A stretch of 64,000 bases of DNA, taken from assembly GCF_037811135.1 (NCBI RefSeq), contig NZ_CP149130.1, positions 4,083,001-4,147,000 of the forward strand, in the 5' to 3' direction. Source of the stretch: Aeromonas rivipollensis (GTDB taxonomy: Bacteria > Pseudomonadota > Gammaproteobacteria > Enterobacterales > Aeromonadaceae). Below are positions 1 to 7,247 of the stretch, one piece after another. Numbering within the stretch: position 1 is the stretch's first letter; the number at the start of each line of letters is the position of its first letter. The notes beneath the pieces were generated by a model. It was not told the origin of the DNA. It searched no databases and saw nothing but the letters and a program-made list of their open reading frames with translations. Both the position numbers and the translations under genes were made by a program.

Positions 1-438
1 GCCATCGATCTCGCGACCCGCAAGATCAGCCTGAAGAATACCGAAGGCCAGACCTTCGATCTGGTCGCCGGGGAAGAGGTGACCAACCTCCAGAACCTCA
101 AGGTGGGGGACGTGGTGGCGCTGCGCTACCTGCAACTGCTGGATCTCGAGCTGCTCAAGGGCACAGCCGGCGTGAGAAAGCGGGTAGTGGAAGTAGAGGG
201 GAGCAAGGCGGCCGCCGGCGAGCAGCCGGGCGCCGGGGCTGGCATGCAGGTCACCATCTATGCCGACGTCATCGACGTCGACAAGGCGCAGCAGACCATC
301 AGGGTCAAGGGTGTGGACGATACCCTCACCCTCAAGGTGAAGGATCCGGCCCAGTTCGCCCTGATCGCCAAGGGGGATCAGATCAAGGCCGTCCAGACCA
401 CGGCCATCGCCATAGGGATAGTGCCCAAACAGCCCTGA
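1..438 (+). CDS. 3' part of an uncharacterised protein, probably exported, beta-rich
   Basis: The frame is open from the first base of the window, so the gene begins upstream; 145 residues are visible. The product has alternating polar and hydrophobic beta-like stretches, with two similar segments of the type 'LKVGDVVALRY' and 'TIRVKGVDDTLTLKV'. This resembles small periplasmic proteins of the DUF5666 kind, but I cannot assign it firmly. A GTG at 79 is in frame, but the sequence before it codes equally well, so it is probably internal. A hairpin with G+C-rich stems follows the stop at 454-480. Confidence 0.6.
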   Translation, partial: AIDLATRKISLKNTEGQTFDLVAGEEVTNLQNLKVGDVVALRYLQLLDLELLKGTAGVRKRVVEVEGSKAAAGEQPGAGAGMQVTIYADVIDVDKAQQTIRVKGVDDTLTLKVKDPAQFALIAKGDQIKAVQTTAIAIGIVPKQP

Positions 439-453
439 GGCACCCCGTCTGCG

Positions 454-480
454 GCAGGGAGGGCGCTGGCGCTCCCTGCT
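454..480 (+). terminator. Hairpin after the first gene
   Basis: GCAGGGAG and CTCCCTGC form an 8-bp stem around a 10-nt loop, 15 nt after the stop codon, followed by a short pyrimidine-rich stretch. It is a probable terminator without a strong T run. Confidence 0.45.
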
Positions 481-552
481 TCATCCTTCCCCGGCATCCG
501 GGGCAAAATCTTACCCAGTTGACACCAAAGATTGCCGTTCGAGTCGTTGGTA

Positions 553-990
553 TCAGGCCTGGGCGCTCTGCCCGCCAGAGGACTTGCCGGTGAGCCTGTC
601 CATGGCCGCCTTGAGCATGGCATCACGCTGCTCGGTCAGGGCCCTGGTCTGGGTCTCCCGCTCTTCGGCCGAGAGCTTCTTGTTGTCGGCCAACCCCTTG
701 ATCTGGCTCTCGAGATCGTCAAATTTTTTGCGATCGAAGCCGAGTGCCTTGTCCACCAGCTGCTGTACCACCGTATTGTTGGCGCTCCCGGCCAGGGAGG
801 CGCTCTTACCGCTCCTGGCCAGATGCTCGTAAGTCAGTACCTGCTGTGCCTTGCCGGTCAGCACCTGGCTGGAGAGGCTGACCTGCTGATCCCAGCCCCC
901 CTGCTGGCTGTCATCGCCACTGAGGGTGGCCAGGGCACGGCTGTGGGACGCACTCTGGGCGAGTTGCTGACCATAAGGTTTGATGTCCAT
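553..990 (-). CDS. Hypothetical protein, 145 aa, charged and helical
   Basis: The start is taken as the ATG giving MDIKPYGQQL; an upstream in-frame start would add a low-complexity Arg/Gly stretch. The protein has no signal peptide or membrane segment. It is rich in Q, S and A in its first half. Its second half (about residues 75-135) is strongly helical and charged (DRKKFDDLESQIKGLADNKK, then a Glu/Arg/Thr-rich stretch), which suggests a coiled coil. I do not recognise a family. It lies alone, convergent with the preceding gene and co-directional with ydfG, about 225 bp downstream of it. Confidence 0.65.
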   Translation of the reverse strand: MDIKPYGQQLAQSASHSRALATLSGDDSQQGGWDQQVSLSSQVLTGKAQQVLTYEHLARSGKSASLAGSANNTVVQQLVDKALGFDRKKFDDLESQIKGLADNKKLSAEERETQTRALTEQRDAMLKAAMDRLTGKSSGGQSAQA

Positions 991-1167
991 GAAGGCTCCA
1001 AGCTGCTGCCGGCCAGGCCGGCGTCCGGGGAGACACTCCCCGCCAATAACCATGACTCAGCAAGTTGCAGGCCAACTTGACCACCAGGTGGCGGCAATCT
1101 GGGACAGAAGGTGAATGACAACAGGCGGGTGCCGCGGGCAGGCGGGAAAAAACGACAGGGCAGCAGC

Positions 1168-1197
1168 GAGAAGAGGCACCCAGGGGTGCCTCTTCTC
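1168..1197. terminator. Hairpin downstream of ydfG
   Basis: GAGAAGAGGCACC and its exact complement form a 13-bp stem around CAGG, 19 bp beyond the ydfG stop. No T run follows on the minus strand, so termination is plausible but not certain. Confidence 0.45.
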
Positions 1198-1215
1198 ATC
1201 CCGGCGAGACAGGGT

Positions 1216-1962
1216 TCAGCGACGGCTGATCTGCAGCGGGCCAAAGGTCTGGGCCACCGGCATGATCTCAATGCTGTTGATGTTGACGTGGGCGGGCTGC
1301 TGGCTGACCCAGAGCACCGTATTGGCGATGTCCTCCGGCTGGATGGCCTGCACCCCCTGATAGACGGTCGCCGCCTTGGCGTCGTCACCGTGGAAGCGCA
1401 CGTTGGAGAACTCGGTGCCGCCGCACAGGCCAGGCTCCAGGTTGGTGACGCGGATGGCGGTGCCCGCCAGATCGGCCCGCAGGTTCAGGCTGAACTGCTT
1501 CACGAACGCCTTGGTGGCGCCGTAGACGTTGCCGCCCGGGTAGGGATAGGTGCCGGCGATGGAGCCGATGTTGACCACGTGGCCGCGATTGCGCGCCACC
1601 ATGCCCGGCAGCAGCAGGCGGGTGAGCAGGGTCAGGCCGCTGATGTTGGTGGCTATCATCTGCTCCCAGTCTTCCAGATCCGCCTTGTGGGCAGGCTCAA
1701 GGCCGAGCGCCAGCCCGGCGTTGTTGACCAGCAGATCCACCTCCTGCCAGGCGGCCGGCAGCCCCTCGATGGCGGCGCGGGTGGCCGCCTTGTCCTGCAC
1801 GTCGAACGCCAGCGGCAGGAACTGCTCCCCCAGCTCGTCGGCCAGGGCAGCCAGCCGCTCGGCACGGCGACCGGTGCCTATCACCCTGTAACCAGCCTGC
1901 ACCAGCTGACGGCTGATGGCCTCACCAAACCCGGACGAGGCGCCCGTTACCATTGCGATCAT
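1216..1962 (-). CDS. ydfG: NADP-dependent 3-hydroxy acid dehydrogenase YdfG (SDR family)
   Basis: A classical short-chain dehydrogenase that oxidises L-allo-threonine, serine and 3-hydroxy acids with NADP+ in the cytoplasm. It also removes malonic semialdehyde in E. coli. The visible motifs are the nucleotide-binding TGASSGFGE near the N-terminus, NNAG near residue 83 and the catalytic YGATK (Tyr about 147, Lys about 151). The start is placed at MIAMVTG, giving 248 residues, the same length as E. coli YdfG; the longer frame beginning MEVQ adds four residues without support. Identity to the E. coli protein is high along its whole length, including EPGLCGGTEFSNVRF. It stands as a single gene. 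Confidence 0.93.
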   Translation of the reverse strand: MIAMVTGASSGFGEAISRQLVQAGYRVIGTGRRAERLAALADELGEQFLPLAFDVQDKAATRAAIEGLPAAWQEVDLLVNNAGLALGLEPAHKADLEDWEQMIATNISGLTLLTRLLLPGMVARNRGHVVNIGSIAGTYPYPGGNVYGATKAFVKQFSLNLRADLAGTAIRVTNLEPGLCGGTEFSNVRFHGDDAKAATVYQGVQAIQPEDIANTVLWVSQQPAHVNINSIEIMPVAQTFGPLQISRR

Positions 1963-2004
1963 CTGAACCTCCATTGTTATTTATCTGGTTGAAACAAAAA
2001 GAAT

Positions 2005-2250
2005 TCACTCATTATCCAGCTCGCGCCCCGTCACCTTGCGCCAGAGGAAGACCGACAGGTGCAGCAGCAGCAGGCCGCTGCCCCCCAGGGCAAACAGCAG
2101 GCCGGTGAGGGCGTTGACCGAGGTGTCGGCGCCACACCACCACCAGACCAGCCAGCCCACGGCCCCGATGACGAAGGTCTGGATGGCGCAGATCGGGCAG
2201 CGTCCGAGCTTGGCCCTGATGGCGGTAGCGAGGCAGTTATCGCAGCTCAT
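2005..2250 (-). CDS. DUF3624-like small membrane protein
   Basis: The 81-residue protein begins MSCDNCLATAIRAKLGRCPI with CxxC pairs (C3/C6 and C18/C21), a zinc-ribbon-like start. Two hydrophobic segments follow (about residues 25-40 and 48-69) and the tail is short and charged. This arrangement matches the DUF3624 family known from Vibrio and relatives; the function is unknown. The gene is followed closely by ydfG on the same strand and lies 13 bp after the GNAT gene, so the two may be co-transcribed. The family assignment is from memory of the pattern. Confidence 0.7.
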   Translation of the reverse strand: MSCDNCLATAIRAKLGRCPICAIQTFVIGAVGWLVWWWCGADTSVNALTGLLFALGGSGLLLLHLSVFLWRKVTGRELDNE

Positions 2251-2263
2251 CCCCTCTCCTCTC

Positions 2264-2722
2264 TCAGTCCTGCTTCAGCGCCAGCACCAGCCGGTGCGCA
2301 TGCTGGCCGGGGCCGTAGTAGTCTGGCAGCCTGAGCCTTGGGCGAAACCCCAACCTGTGGTAGAGGGTCTGGGCCTCGGGGTTGGCGTCGGCCACCTCGA
2401 GCCGGATGGCACCCCAGCCCGCCTCCCGGCCCTCCCGGATCACCTGCTCCAGCAGGCGCCGGGCCCAGCCTTGGCGGCGCACCGTCCAGCGAATGGCGAG
2501 GGTCTGGATGATGAGCCTGTCCCAGCCCCTGTGCTCCAGCACGCTGAGGTAGCCCATCAACTGCGCCTTCTCATCCATCAGCAGCAGGGTGCGCCCCTTG
2601 GCATGGCTGAGCAGGTAGTGCCAGCGGCTGCGGCCGAAGGCGACCTCGGGGGGGAAACAGTAGCGTTCCAGCTTCACGATGGCGCCCAAATCATCGGTTC
2701 GGGCCGCGCGCACGGTCAACAC
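2264..2722 (-). CDS. GNAT-family N-acetyltransferase
   Basis: A 152-residue single-domain GNAT. The acetyl-CoA-binding motif A is visible as RRQGWARRLLEQ around residues 83-95. Motif B follows as ANPEAQTLYHRLGF with the usual Tyr near residue 120. The substrate is unknown. It is transcribed divergently from the RimK-like ATP-grasp gene at 2908. A GNAT (often fused to a C39 peptidase) commonly neighbours that ligase family, so the substrate may be the same peptide or protein. No peptidase domain is present here. The shared 185-bp region contains a palindrome at 2767-2781. Confidence 0.85.
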   Translation of the reverse strand: MLTVRAARTDDLGAIVKLERYCFPPEVAFGRSRWHYLLSHAKGRTLLLMDEKAQLMGYLSVLEHRGWDRLIIQTLAIRWTVRRQGWARRLLEQVIREGREAGWGAIRLEVADANPEAQTLYHRLGFRPRLRLPDYYGPGQHAHRLVLALKQD

Positions 2723-2766
2723 GGGGAGTCCTTGTTCGGTTATTTATCCTCAGCACCAGAAATGCG

Positions 2767-2781
2767 ACTTGTATCACAAGT
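2767..2781. promoter_or_regulatory. Palindrome in the GNAT/RimK-like divergent promoter region
   Basis: ACTTGTATCACAAGT is a perfect 6-bp inverted repeat around a 3-nt centre, located between two divergent genes. The size and position suit a repressor operator. No regulator can be named. A weak -35/-10 pair (TTGTAT, then AATATT 18 nt later) overlaps it on the plus strand. Confidence 0.35.
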
Positions 2782-2907
2782 TACCAAGGCAGAATATTAG
2801 GCACTGTAACCTCTTGTTTCCCCTCGCGCCATTGTCGTGCTTGTCGGTGCATCGAAGCCCACTGGGGATCCTGCCTTTCAGGCAGTCCTTTCTGTGGAGC
2901 CGAAAAT

Positions 2908-4350
2908 ATGAGTACCTATGTCATCGTCGAAGAGCTGGGCGACTGGCCCTGCCATGCCGATTATCTGCTGACCGCCCGCACCTATCTGCAACACGGCGTG
3001 CCGACCACGGGCGGCCGCCCCCGCATCATCAACCTCTGCCGCAGTCTGGAGCACCTGAGCGCGGGCTATTACTGCTCACTGCTGGCCCAGGCCCGCAGTC
3101 ACCACTGCCTGCCGGGACTGCAGGCCATCAGCCGGCTGCAACCCCAGCAGCCACCGGCCAAGCTGTGGCGCAAGCTGCAGGGCTGGCTGACCCGCCAGAG
3201 CGAGGACAGGATCCGGGTGCGCGCCATCTTCGGCCAGTGCGAGCAGAGCGAGCTAGGGGGGCTGGCCCGCTACTACTACGGCCTGAGCCAGCTGCCGCTG
3301 CAGGAGCTGACCCTCAAGCGAGGCCGTCACGGCTGGTCGGTGCGCCAGCAGCAGAGCCTCTCCCCGCTGGCGTTGAGCCAGAGCGAGCGGGAGCTGATGC
3401 TGCAACACGCCCAGGCCCTGGTGGGCACCGGGGGCGAGGAGCAGACGGCGCCGCTCTATCAGCTCGCCATCCTGATGGATCAGAACGATGGCCGCGCCAG
3501 CAGCGATGCCCTGGCGATAGAACGCTTCATCCAGGCTGCCGCCGCCCAGGGGATCCAGGCCGAGATACTGGCGCCCTCCGCCATAGAGCGACTGCCGGAG
3601 TTCGATACCCTCTGGCTGCGGGCAGAAACAGCGGTCGGCCACTACACCTTCGAGTTCGCCCGCCGCGCCGAGCAGCTCAAGATGCCGGTGATCGACAGCT
3701 CCCGCGCCATCCTCGCCTGCAGCAACAAGCTCTACCTCTACGAGTTGATGGTGCGCAGCGGCGTGCCCATGCCCCCCACCATGGTGGTGACCCGCCGCGG
3801 CCGCCACCAGGTGGACGAGCTGGTGCAGCGCCTCGGCCTGCCGCTGATGGTGAAGGTGCCCGACGGTGCCCAGGGGCGGGATCTCGCCATGGCGAGCGAC
3901 GAGACCCAGCTCACCCGCCTGCTGGACGAGGGGCTGGGCCGCTCAGCCCTGCTGCTGGTGCAGAGCCGGATCCCCGCCGAATTCGACTGGCGCATCGGCT
4001 TTCTCGACGGCTCGCCGCTGTTCGCCTGCCGCCGCTACCGGCCGGAACCCGGCAACCGCATCCGCCGCCGCAAGCACCCCCTCGACATGAGCCGGATCGA
4101 GGCACTGCCGCTCAATGAGGTGCCGGAGCGGGTGTTGCAGACCGCTCGCCGCGCCGTGCACCAGCTCGGCAACGGCCTGTTCGGGGTGGATCTGCGCCAG
4201 CAGGGCCAGGGCTGCGTGCTGCTGGAAATCATCGACAATCCCTGGATACGTGGCGATATTGAAGACAGAGAGGCCAAAGATCTCTACGAGCGCCTGGCCA
4301 GGGCCTTCCGGCAACGGCTGGAGAACCGGGGACAGAGCGCGGCAGGATAA
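2908..4350 (+). CDS. RimK-family ATP-grasp ligase with RLAN N-terminal domain
   Basis: The product is 480 residues. The first 150 or so match the RimK-like ATP-grasp N-terminal (RLAN) type, beginning STYVIVEELGDWP. A pre-ATP-grasp and ATP-grasp fold follow (about 180-470), with SNKLYLYELMVRSGVPMP, a phosphate-binding segment KVPDGAQGRDLA and a metal-binding end LEIIDNPWIRGDIED. RimK-type enzymes add amino acids to carboxylates through an acyl phosphate; the substrate of this branch is unknown. The usual 'E(V/I)NDNP' motif reads EIIDNP here, so a conserved Asn is replaced by Ile. The divergent GNAT is a typical neighbour. True rimK is a separate gene at 59864. Confidence 0.85.
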   Translation: MSTYVIVEELGDWPCHADYLLTARTYLQHGVPTTGGRPRIINLCRSLEHLSAGYYCSLLAQARSHHCLPGLQAISRLQPQQPPAKLWRKLQGWLTRQSEDRIRVRAIFGQCEQSELGGLARYYYGLSQLPLQELTLKRGRHGWSVRQQQSLSPLALSQSERELMLQHAQALVGTGGEEQTAPLYQLAILMDQNDGRASSDALAIERFIQAAAAQGIQAEILAPSAIERLPEFDTLWLRAETAVGHYTFEFARRAEQLKMPVIDSSRAILACSNKLYLYELMVRSGVPMPPTMVVTRRGRHQVDELVQRLGLPLMVKVPDGAQGRDLAMASDETQLTRLLDEGLGRSALLLVQSRIPAEFDWRIGFLDGSPLFACRRYRPEPGNRIRRRKHPLDMSRIEALPLNEVPERVLQTARRAVHQLGNGLFGVDLRQQGQGCVLLEIIDNPWIRGDIEDREAKDLYERLARAFRQRLENRGQSAAG

Positions 4351-4374
4351 CAAGCAGGATCGGCAGAGGTGGGT

Positions 4375-4911
4375 ATGATGACAACGCAGTGGTGGGACAT
4401 AGCGCCCCTTGGCTGGAACAACATTCTGGCCTGTCTGGTGTGCGGCGGTCTGGTCGGGCTGGAGCGTCAGTTGCACGGCAAGCCGGTCGGCATTCGCACC
4501 TCCTCCCTCATAGTGCTCGGCACTTACTGCTTTCTCGCCATCGGCGCCGCCGTCAGCCCCCAGTCTGCGGATCAGGCGCGGGTGCTGGGCCAGCTCATCA
4601 CCGGCATCGGCTTCCTCGGCGCCGGGGTCATGATGACCCGGGATGGTCAGGTGCTGGGGGTGACCTCGGCCGCCACCATCTGGATGCTGGCGGCCCTCGG
4701 GGCCCTGATCGGCATGGGAATGCTGCACCAAGCGGTGCTGCTCACCGGCGTGACCCTGGGGATCCTGGTAGGGGTTCACTACCTGGAGACCAGCTTCAAG
4801 AGCCTGCGCCGCGGGGTGCACAACCGGCTGGAGCACTGGCGCAACGGCAACGAGCGCGCCGCGCCGGCCAGCCCCCGTCAGGAGGAGCTCGGCAGCGGCC
4901 TCGAGAAGTGA
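4375..4911 (+). CDS. MgtC/SapB-family inner-membrane protein
   Basis: The 178-residue protein shows the family hallmarks GGLVGLERQLHGKPVGIRT near the start and TGIGFLGAG in the middle, spread over four to five membrane segments. In Salmonella, MgtC modulates F-type ATP synthase and supports survival at low Mg2+ and in macrophages. For chromosomal homologues like this one the role is mostly inferred. The start follows an AGAGG ribosome site at 4365; ATG at 4378 is an alternative. It begins 24 bp after the RimK-like ligase stop, so the two are probably one transcript. A perfect terminator palindrome follows. Confidence 0.88.
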   Translation: MMTTQWWDIAPLGWNNILACLVCGGLVGLERQLHGKPVGIRTSSLIVLGTYCFLAIGAAVSPQSADQARVLGQLITGIGFLGAGVMMTRDGQVLGVTSAATIWMLAALGALIGMGMLHQAVLLTGVTLGILVGVHYLETSFKSLRRGVHNRLEHWRNGNERAAPASPRQEELGSGLEK

Positions 4912-4934
4912 TCCTCCCGTCAGCAGGCAACAAG

Positions 4935-4958
4935 AAGGGCTCCCGCGGGAGCCCTTTT
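4935..4958 (+). terminator. Rho-independent terminator after the MgtC-like gene
   Basis: A perfect 22-bp palindrome, AAGGGCTCCC followed by its complement, ends in TTTT. It lies 23 bp after the stop and just before the convergent amylase gene, so it probably works in both directions. Confidence 0.8.
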
Positions 4959-4971
4959 GCTGTTTGCCGTC

Positions 4972-6588
4972 TTATTGCAGCAGCAGGAAGCGGCCACTGA
5001 GGGGCGGCAGATCCACCGTCAGGCTGCTGCCACCCAGCGCCAGACTCTCGCCGCTTTGCAGGTCCACCAGGGCACTGCCACTGCGCAGTTTGCCGACCGG
5101 CAGGGCATAGCTTTTAGGCGTGGTGGAGAGGTTGAGCAGGTAGACAATCTGCTCGGCCGCCGTCTGCTTGATGTCGCCGTAGACGCTGCCATCGGCCACC
5201 AGCTTGACTCGCTCCCCCTGATAGAGGGCGGGATGGGCGGCGCGCAGGGCCAGCAACTGCCCAAGCCACTGCTTGAGCTCGGCCTGCTCGACGCTCGGGG
5301 TGAAGCCGGTGACACCGGGCACCTTGCCGTCGCTGCGGGCCACGTGATCGTCGCACAATCCCTGGGCCGCACAGTCACCGCTCACCTGCTTGGCAAAACC
5401 CGGCACCTCGTCGCCAAATTCCTCGCCGTAGTAGAGGGTGATGGGGCCGGAGCGGGCAGCCAGGAAGCTGAAGGCCGCCTTGTGGCGCTGCCAGTAGTCC
5501 GCCTGATTGAAGTTGCCACGCTCCAGCAGATCGCCGAAGCGCACCAGATCGTGGTTGCCCAGCATCAGGTTCGGCATGGCGTGATTGGGGTAGTTCTCCA
5601 CCTTGTTCCAGCTGGCATCGAGCACGCTGGCCCCCTGGCCGCCCTTGCCGGACTCCTCCACCGCCAGCGCCTGCACCAGGCCGTAGCGCAGCGGGAAGTC
5701 GAACGCCGAGGAGAGCGCCGGGTTGTCGCTGCTGCCATAAGCCTGGGTCCGGATCTCGTCAGCCCCCTTCCACAGCTCCCCCACCATGTAACCCAGAGTG
5801 CCCCACTGCTGGCCGGCGGCCTTGCGTGCCGCGCTGGCCTGCTCCACCTCGGTGCGAATGGCGCGCCAGTCGTCCAGCCCCAGCTGATAGGCCTGATCGA
5901 GGCGCCAGCCGTCGATACCGTACTGCGCTATCCAGTAGCGGGCCACCTCCTTGAAGTAGGCGAGGCTCTCGGGCTGGCTGTAATCCACCAGCTGGCCCGG
6001 ATAACCGGCACCGCCGCTCTTGAGGGCAGGCAGACGACCCTCCGGGGAGGGCTTGCTCACCCCCACCTTGTTGACGTGGCCGAAGACGCCGTCGAGGAAG
6101 ACATAGAGGCCGCGCTGGTGGGCCGCCTCCACCAGTTTTTTCAACTGGGCATTGCTGCCGAAGTTGGGGTCCACGTTGAAGAAGTCGCAGGCGAAATAGC
6201 CGGTGGCATCCAGCCGATCGTCCCCCGCCTGACCGGCGCAGGAGTCGAACACGGGGGTGAGCCAGATGGCGTTGACGTTGAGGCTCTTGATGTGGTCCAG
6301 GCTGTCGATGATCCCTTGCAGATCGCCGTTGTGCCTGGAGGGGCCGTAGCCGACGCCGTAGTTGGCACTGCCGTCGCCATCGACGAAGGACTCCACCATC
6401 ACCTGATAGGTTCTCAGGTTGCAGGCGGGCTGATCATCGCCATAGCAGGCGCGACTGTCCGAGGTGGGGGGCGGATTGACCACGGGGCGCTGGGTCTCGC
6501 TGCCGGATCCCCCGCCGCCGCTGCCGCACGCTGTCAGTAACAAGGCGGCCCCGATCAGGCCGCCATGGCGCAACCTTCCTTGTTTCAT
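4972..6588 (-). CDS. Lipoprotein alpha-amylase (GH13)
   Basis: A secreted or membrane-anchored starch-degrading enzyme. The start at MKQGRLRHGG gives a type II signal peptide with lipobox LLTAC (Cys21). A Gly/Ser linker and a mature GH13 barrel follow. The visible catalytic elements are GWRLDQAY (nucleophile Asp), VGELW (acid/base Glu) and LGNHD (third Asp). A C-terminal beta domain ends in SGRFLLLQ. The length, 538 residues, suits bacterial maltogenic or cytoplasmic-like amylases with one barrel. A longer in-frame start (6642) would bury the signal peptide and is rejected. It stands alone; no malT-type box was found upstream. Confidence 0.9.
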   Translation of the reverse strand: MKQGRLRHGGLIGAALLLTACGSGGGGSGSETQRPVVNPPPTSDSRACYGDDQPACNLRTYQVMVESFVDGDGSANYGVGYGPSRHNGDLQGIIDSLDHIKSLNVNAIWLTPVFDSCAGQAGDDRLDATGYFACDFFNVDPNFGSNAQLKKLVEAAHQRGLYVFLDGVFGHVNKVGVSKPSPEGRLPALKSGGAGYPGQLVDYSQPESLAYFKEVARYWIAQYGIDGWRLDQAYQLGLDDWRAIRTEVEQASAARKAAGQQWGTLGYMVGELWKGADEIRTQAYGSSDNPALSSAFDFPLRYGLVQALAVEESGKGGQGASVLDASWNKVENYPNHAMPNLMLGNHDLVRFGDLLERGNFNQADYWQRHKAAFSFLAARSGPITLYYGEEFGDEVPGFAKQVSGDCAAQGLCDDHVARSDGKVPGVTGFTPSVEQAELKQWLGQLLALRAAHPALYQGERVKLVADGSVYGDIKQTAAEQIVYLLNLSTTPKSYALPVGKLRSGSALVDLQSGESLALGGSSLTVDLPPLSGRFLLLQ

Positions 6589-6712
6589 TGTTATCTTCCC
6601 GCTGTGGTGGTGCTGGCGCAAAATGCGCCACCCTGAGGCCATGATAACGGCCTGGCCAAAGCGGGTCTGTGACTGAAAACGTTACCTGACTCAACGAGTT
6701 AGCCCGTCACTC

Positions 6713-6985
6713 TCAGCCCGGGTTACGATCGGGGAAGACCTCGCGCTCGTCGATGGGGGCAATCAGGTGATAGACCTCCTGGGCCGACAGGGTGCAGCCC
6801 GAGGGCCACTCCAGCTGGTGGCGGCGATTGATGAAGACCCGGGCGACGCGACGCTCGGTGTCTATTGCGGCAAACAGGGGCTGGCTGCGCCAGGGGGTCA
6901 GGTCCAGCGCCCCGGTGGTGCCGTCAGAGAGCACCACGAACAGGCACCAGCCGTGCACATACTCCACATCGATAAAGACCGGCAT
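6713..6985 (-). CDS. DUF2442-like protein
   Basis: A 90-residue soluble protein with the pattern seen in DUF2442 proteins: a short beta hairpin, 'FxVxLSDGTTGxLDLTPW', then 'ARVFINRRHQLEWPSGCTLS'. Members of the family are often associated with toxin-antitoxin-like DUF4160 partners, but no such partner sits beside it here. The gene is isolated between the amylase and the sulfatase. The function is unknown. Confidence 0.7.
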   Translation of the reverse strand: MPVFIDVEYVHGWCLFVVLSDGTTGALDLTPWRSQPLFAAIDTERRVARVFINRRHQLEWPSGCTLSAQEVYHLIAPIDEREVFPDRNPG

Positions 6986-7089
6986 CCCTTCGGCTCCGAT
7001 TGAGAAAATCCGGCGCCATTATAGGCAAGCACCACGCCGCACTTTGCAGTGGGGATCACACAACGCCCAGTCATTTATGCTGTCTTTTG

Positions 7090-7105
7090 GCTCCCCCGGG
7101 AGCCC
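7090..7105. other. Hairpin in the 6986-7247 intergenic region
   Basis: GGCTCCC and GGGAGCC pair around two bases, followed by a short AT-rich stretch (CATTTAAAAATC). It may end an unmarked transcript. The rest of the 262-bp gap holds AT-rich stretches (for example ATATAAAAAAAG at about 7190) that may form the promoter of the sulfatase gene. I see no other gene. Confidence 0.35.
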
Positions 7106-7247
7106 TCATTTAAAAATCAATGTTATCAATAGCACCCGGTCGCTCCCTGTGCCGCAACCTTTCTCAGCCCCCATTGTCATAACCCTGCAATATAAAAAAA
7201 GCTGTCCTCGGATGGGCATCAAAAAACAGGCTTTATCAGGAAAAACA

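Noticed and set aside
4957..6540. Long open frame antisense to the amylase gene
   Set aside because: High-GC shadow: translation is Gly/Ala/His/Gln-rich without any family pattern, while the other strand encodes a complete GH13 enzyme with signal peptide.
6792..7247. N-terminal extension of the sulfatase by 152 codons
   Set aside because: It overlaps the DUF2442-like gene on the other strand, crosses a non-coding AT-rich region and would bury the first membrane helix; the ATG at 7248 has a ribosome site.
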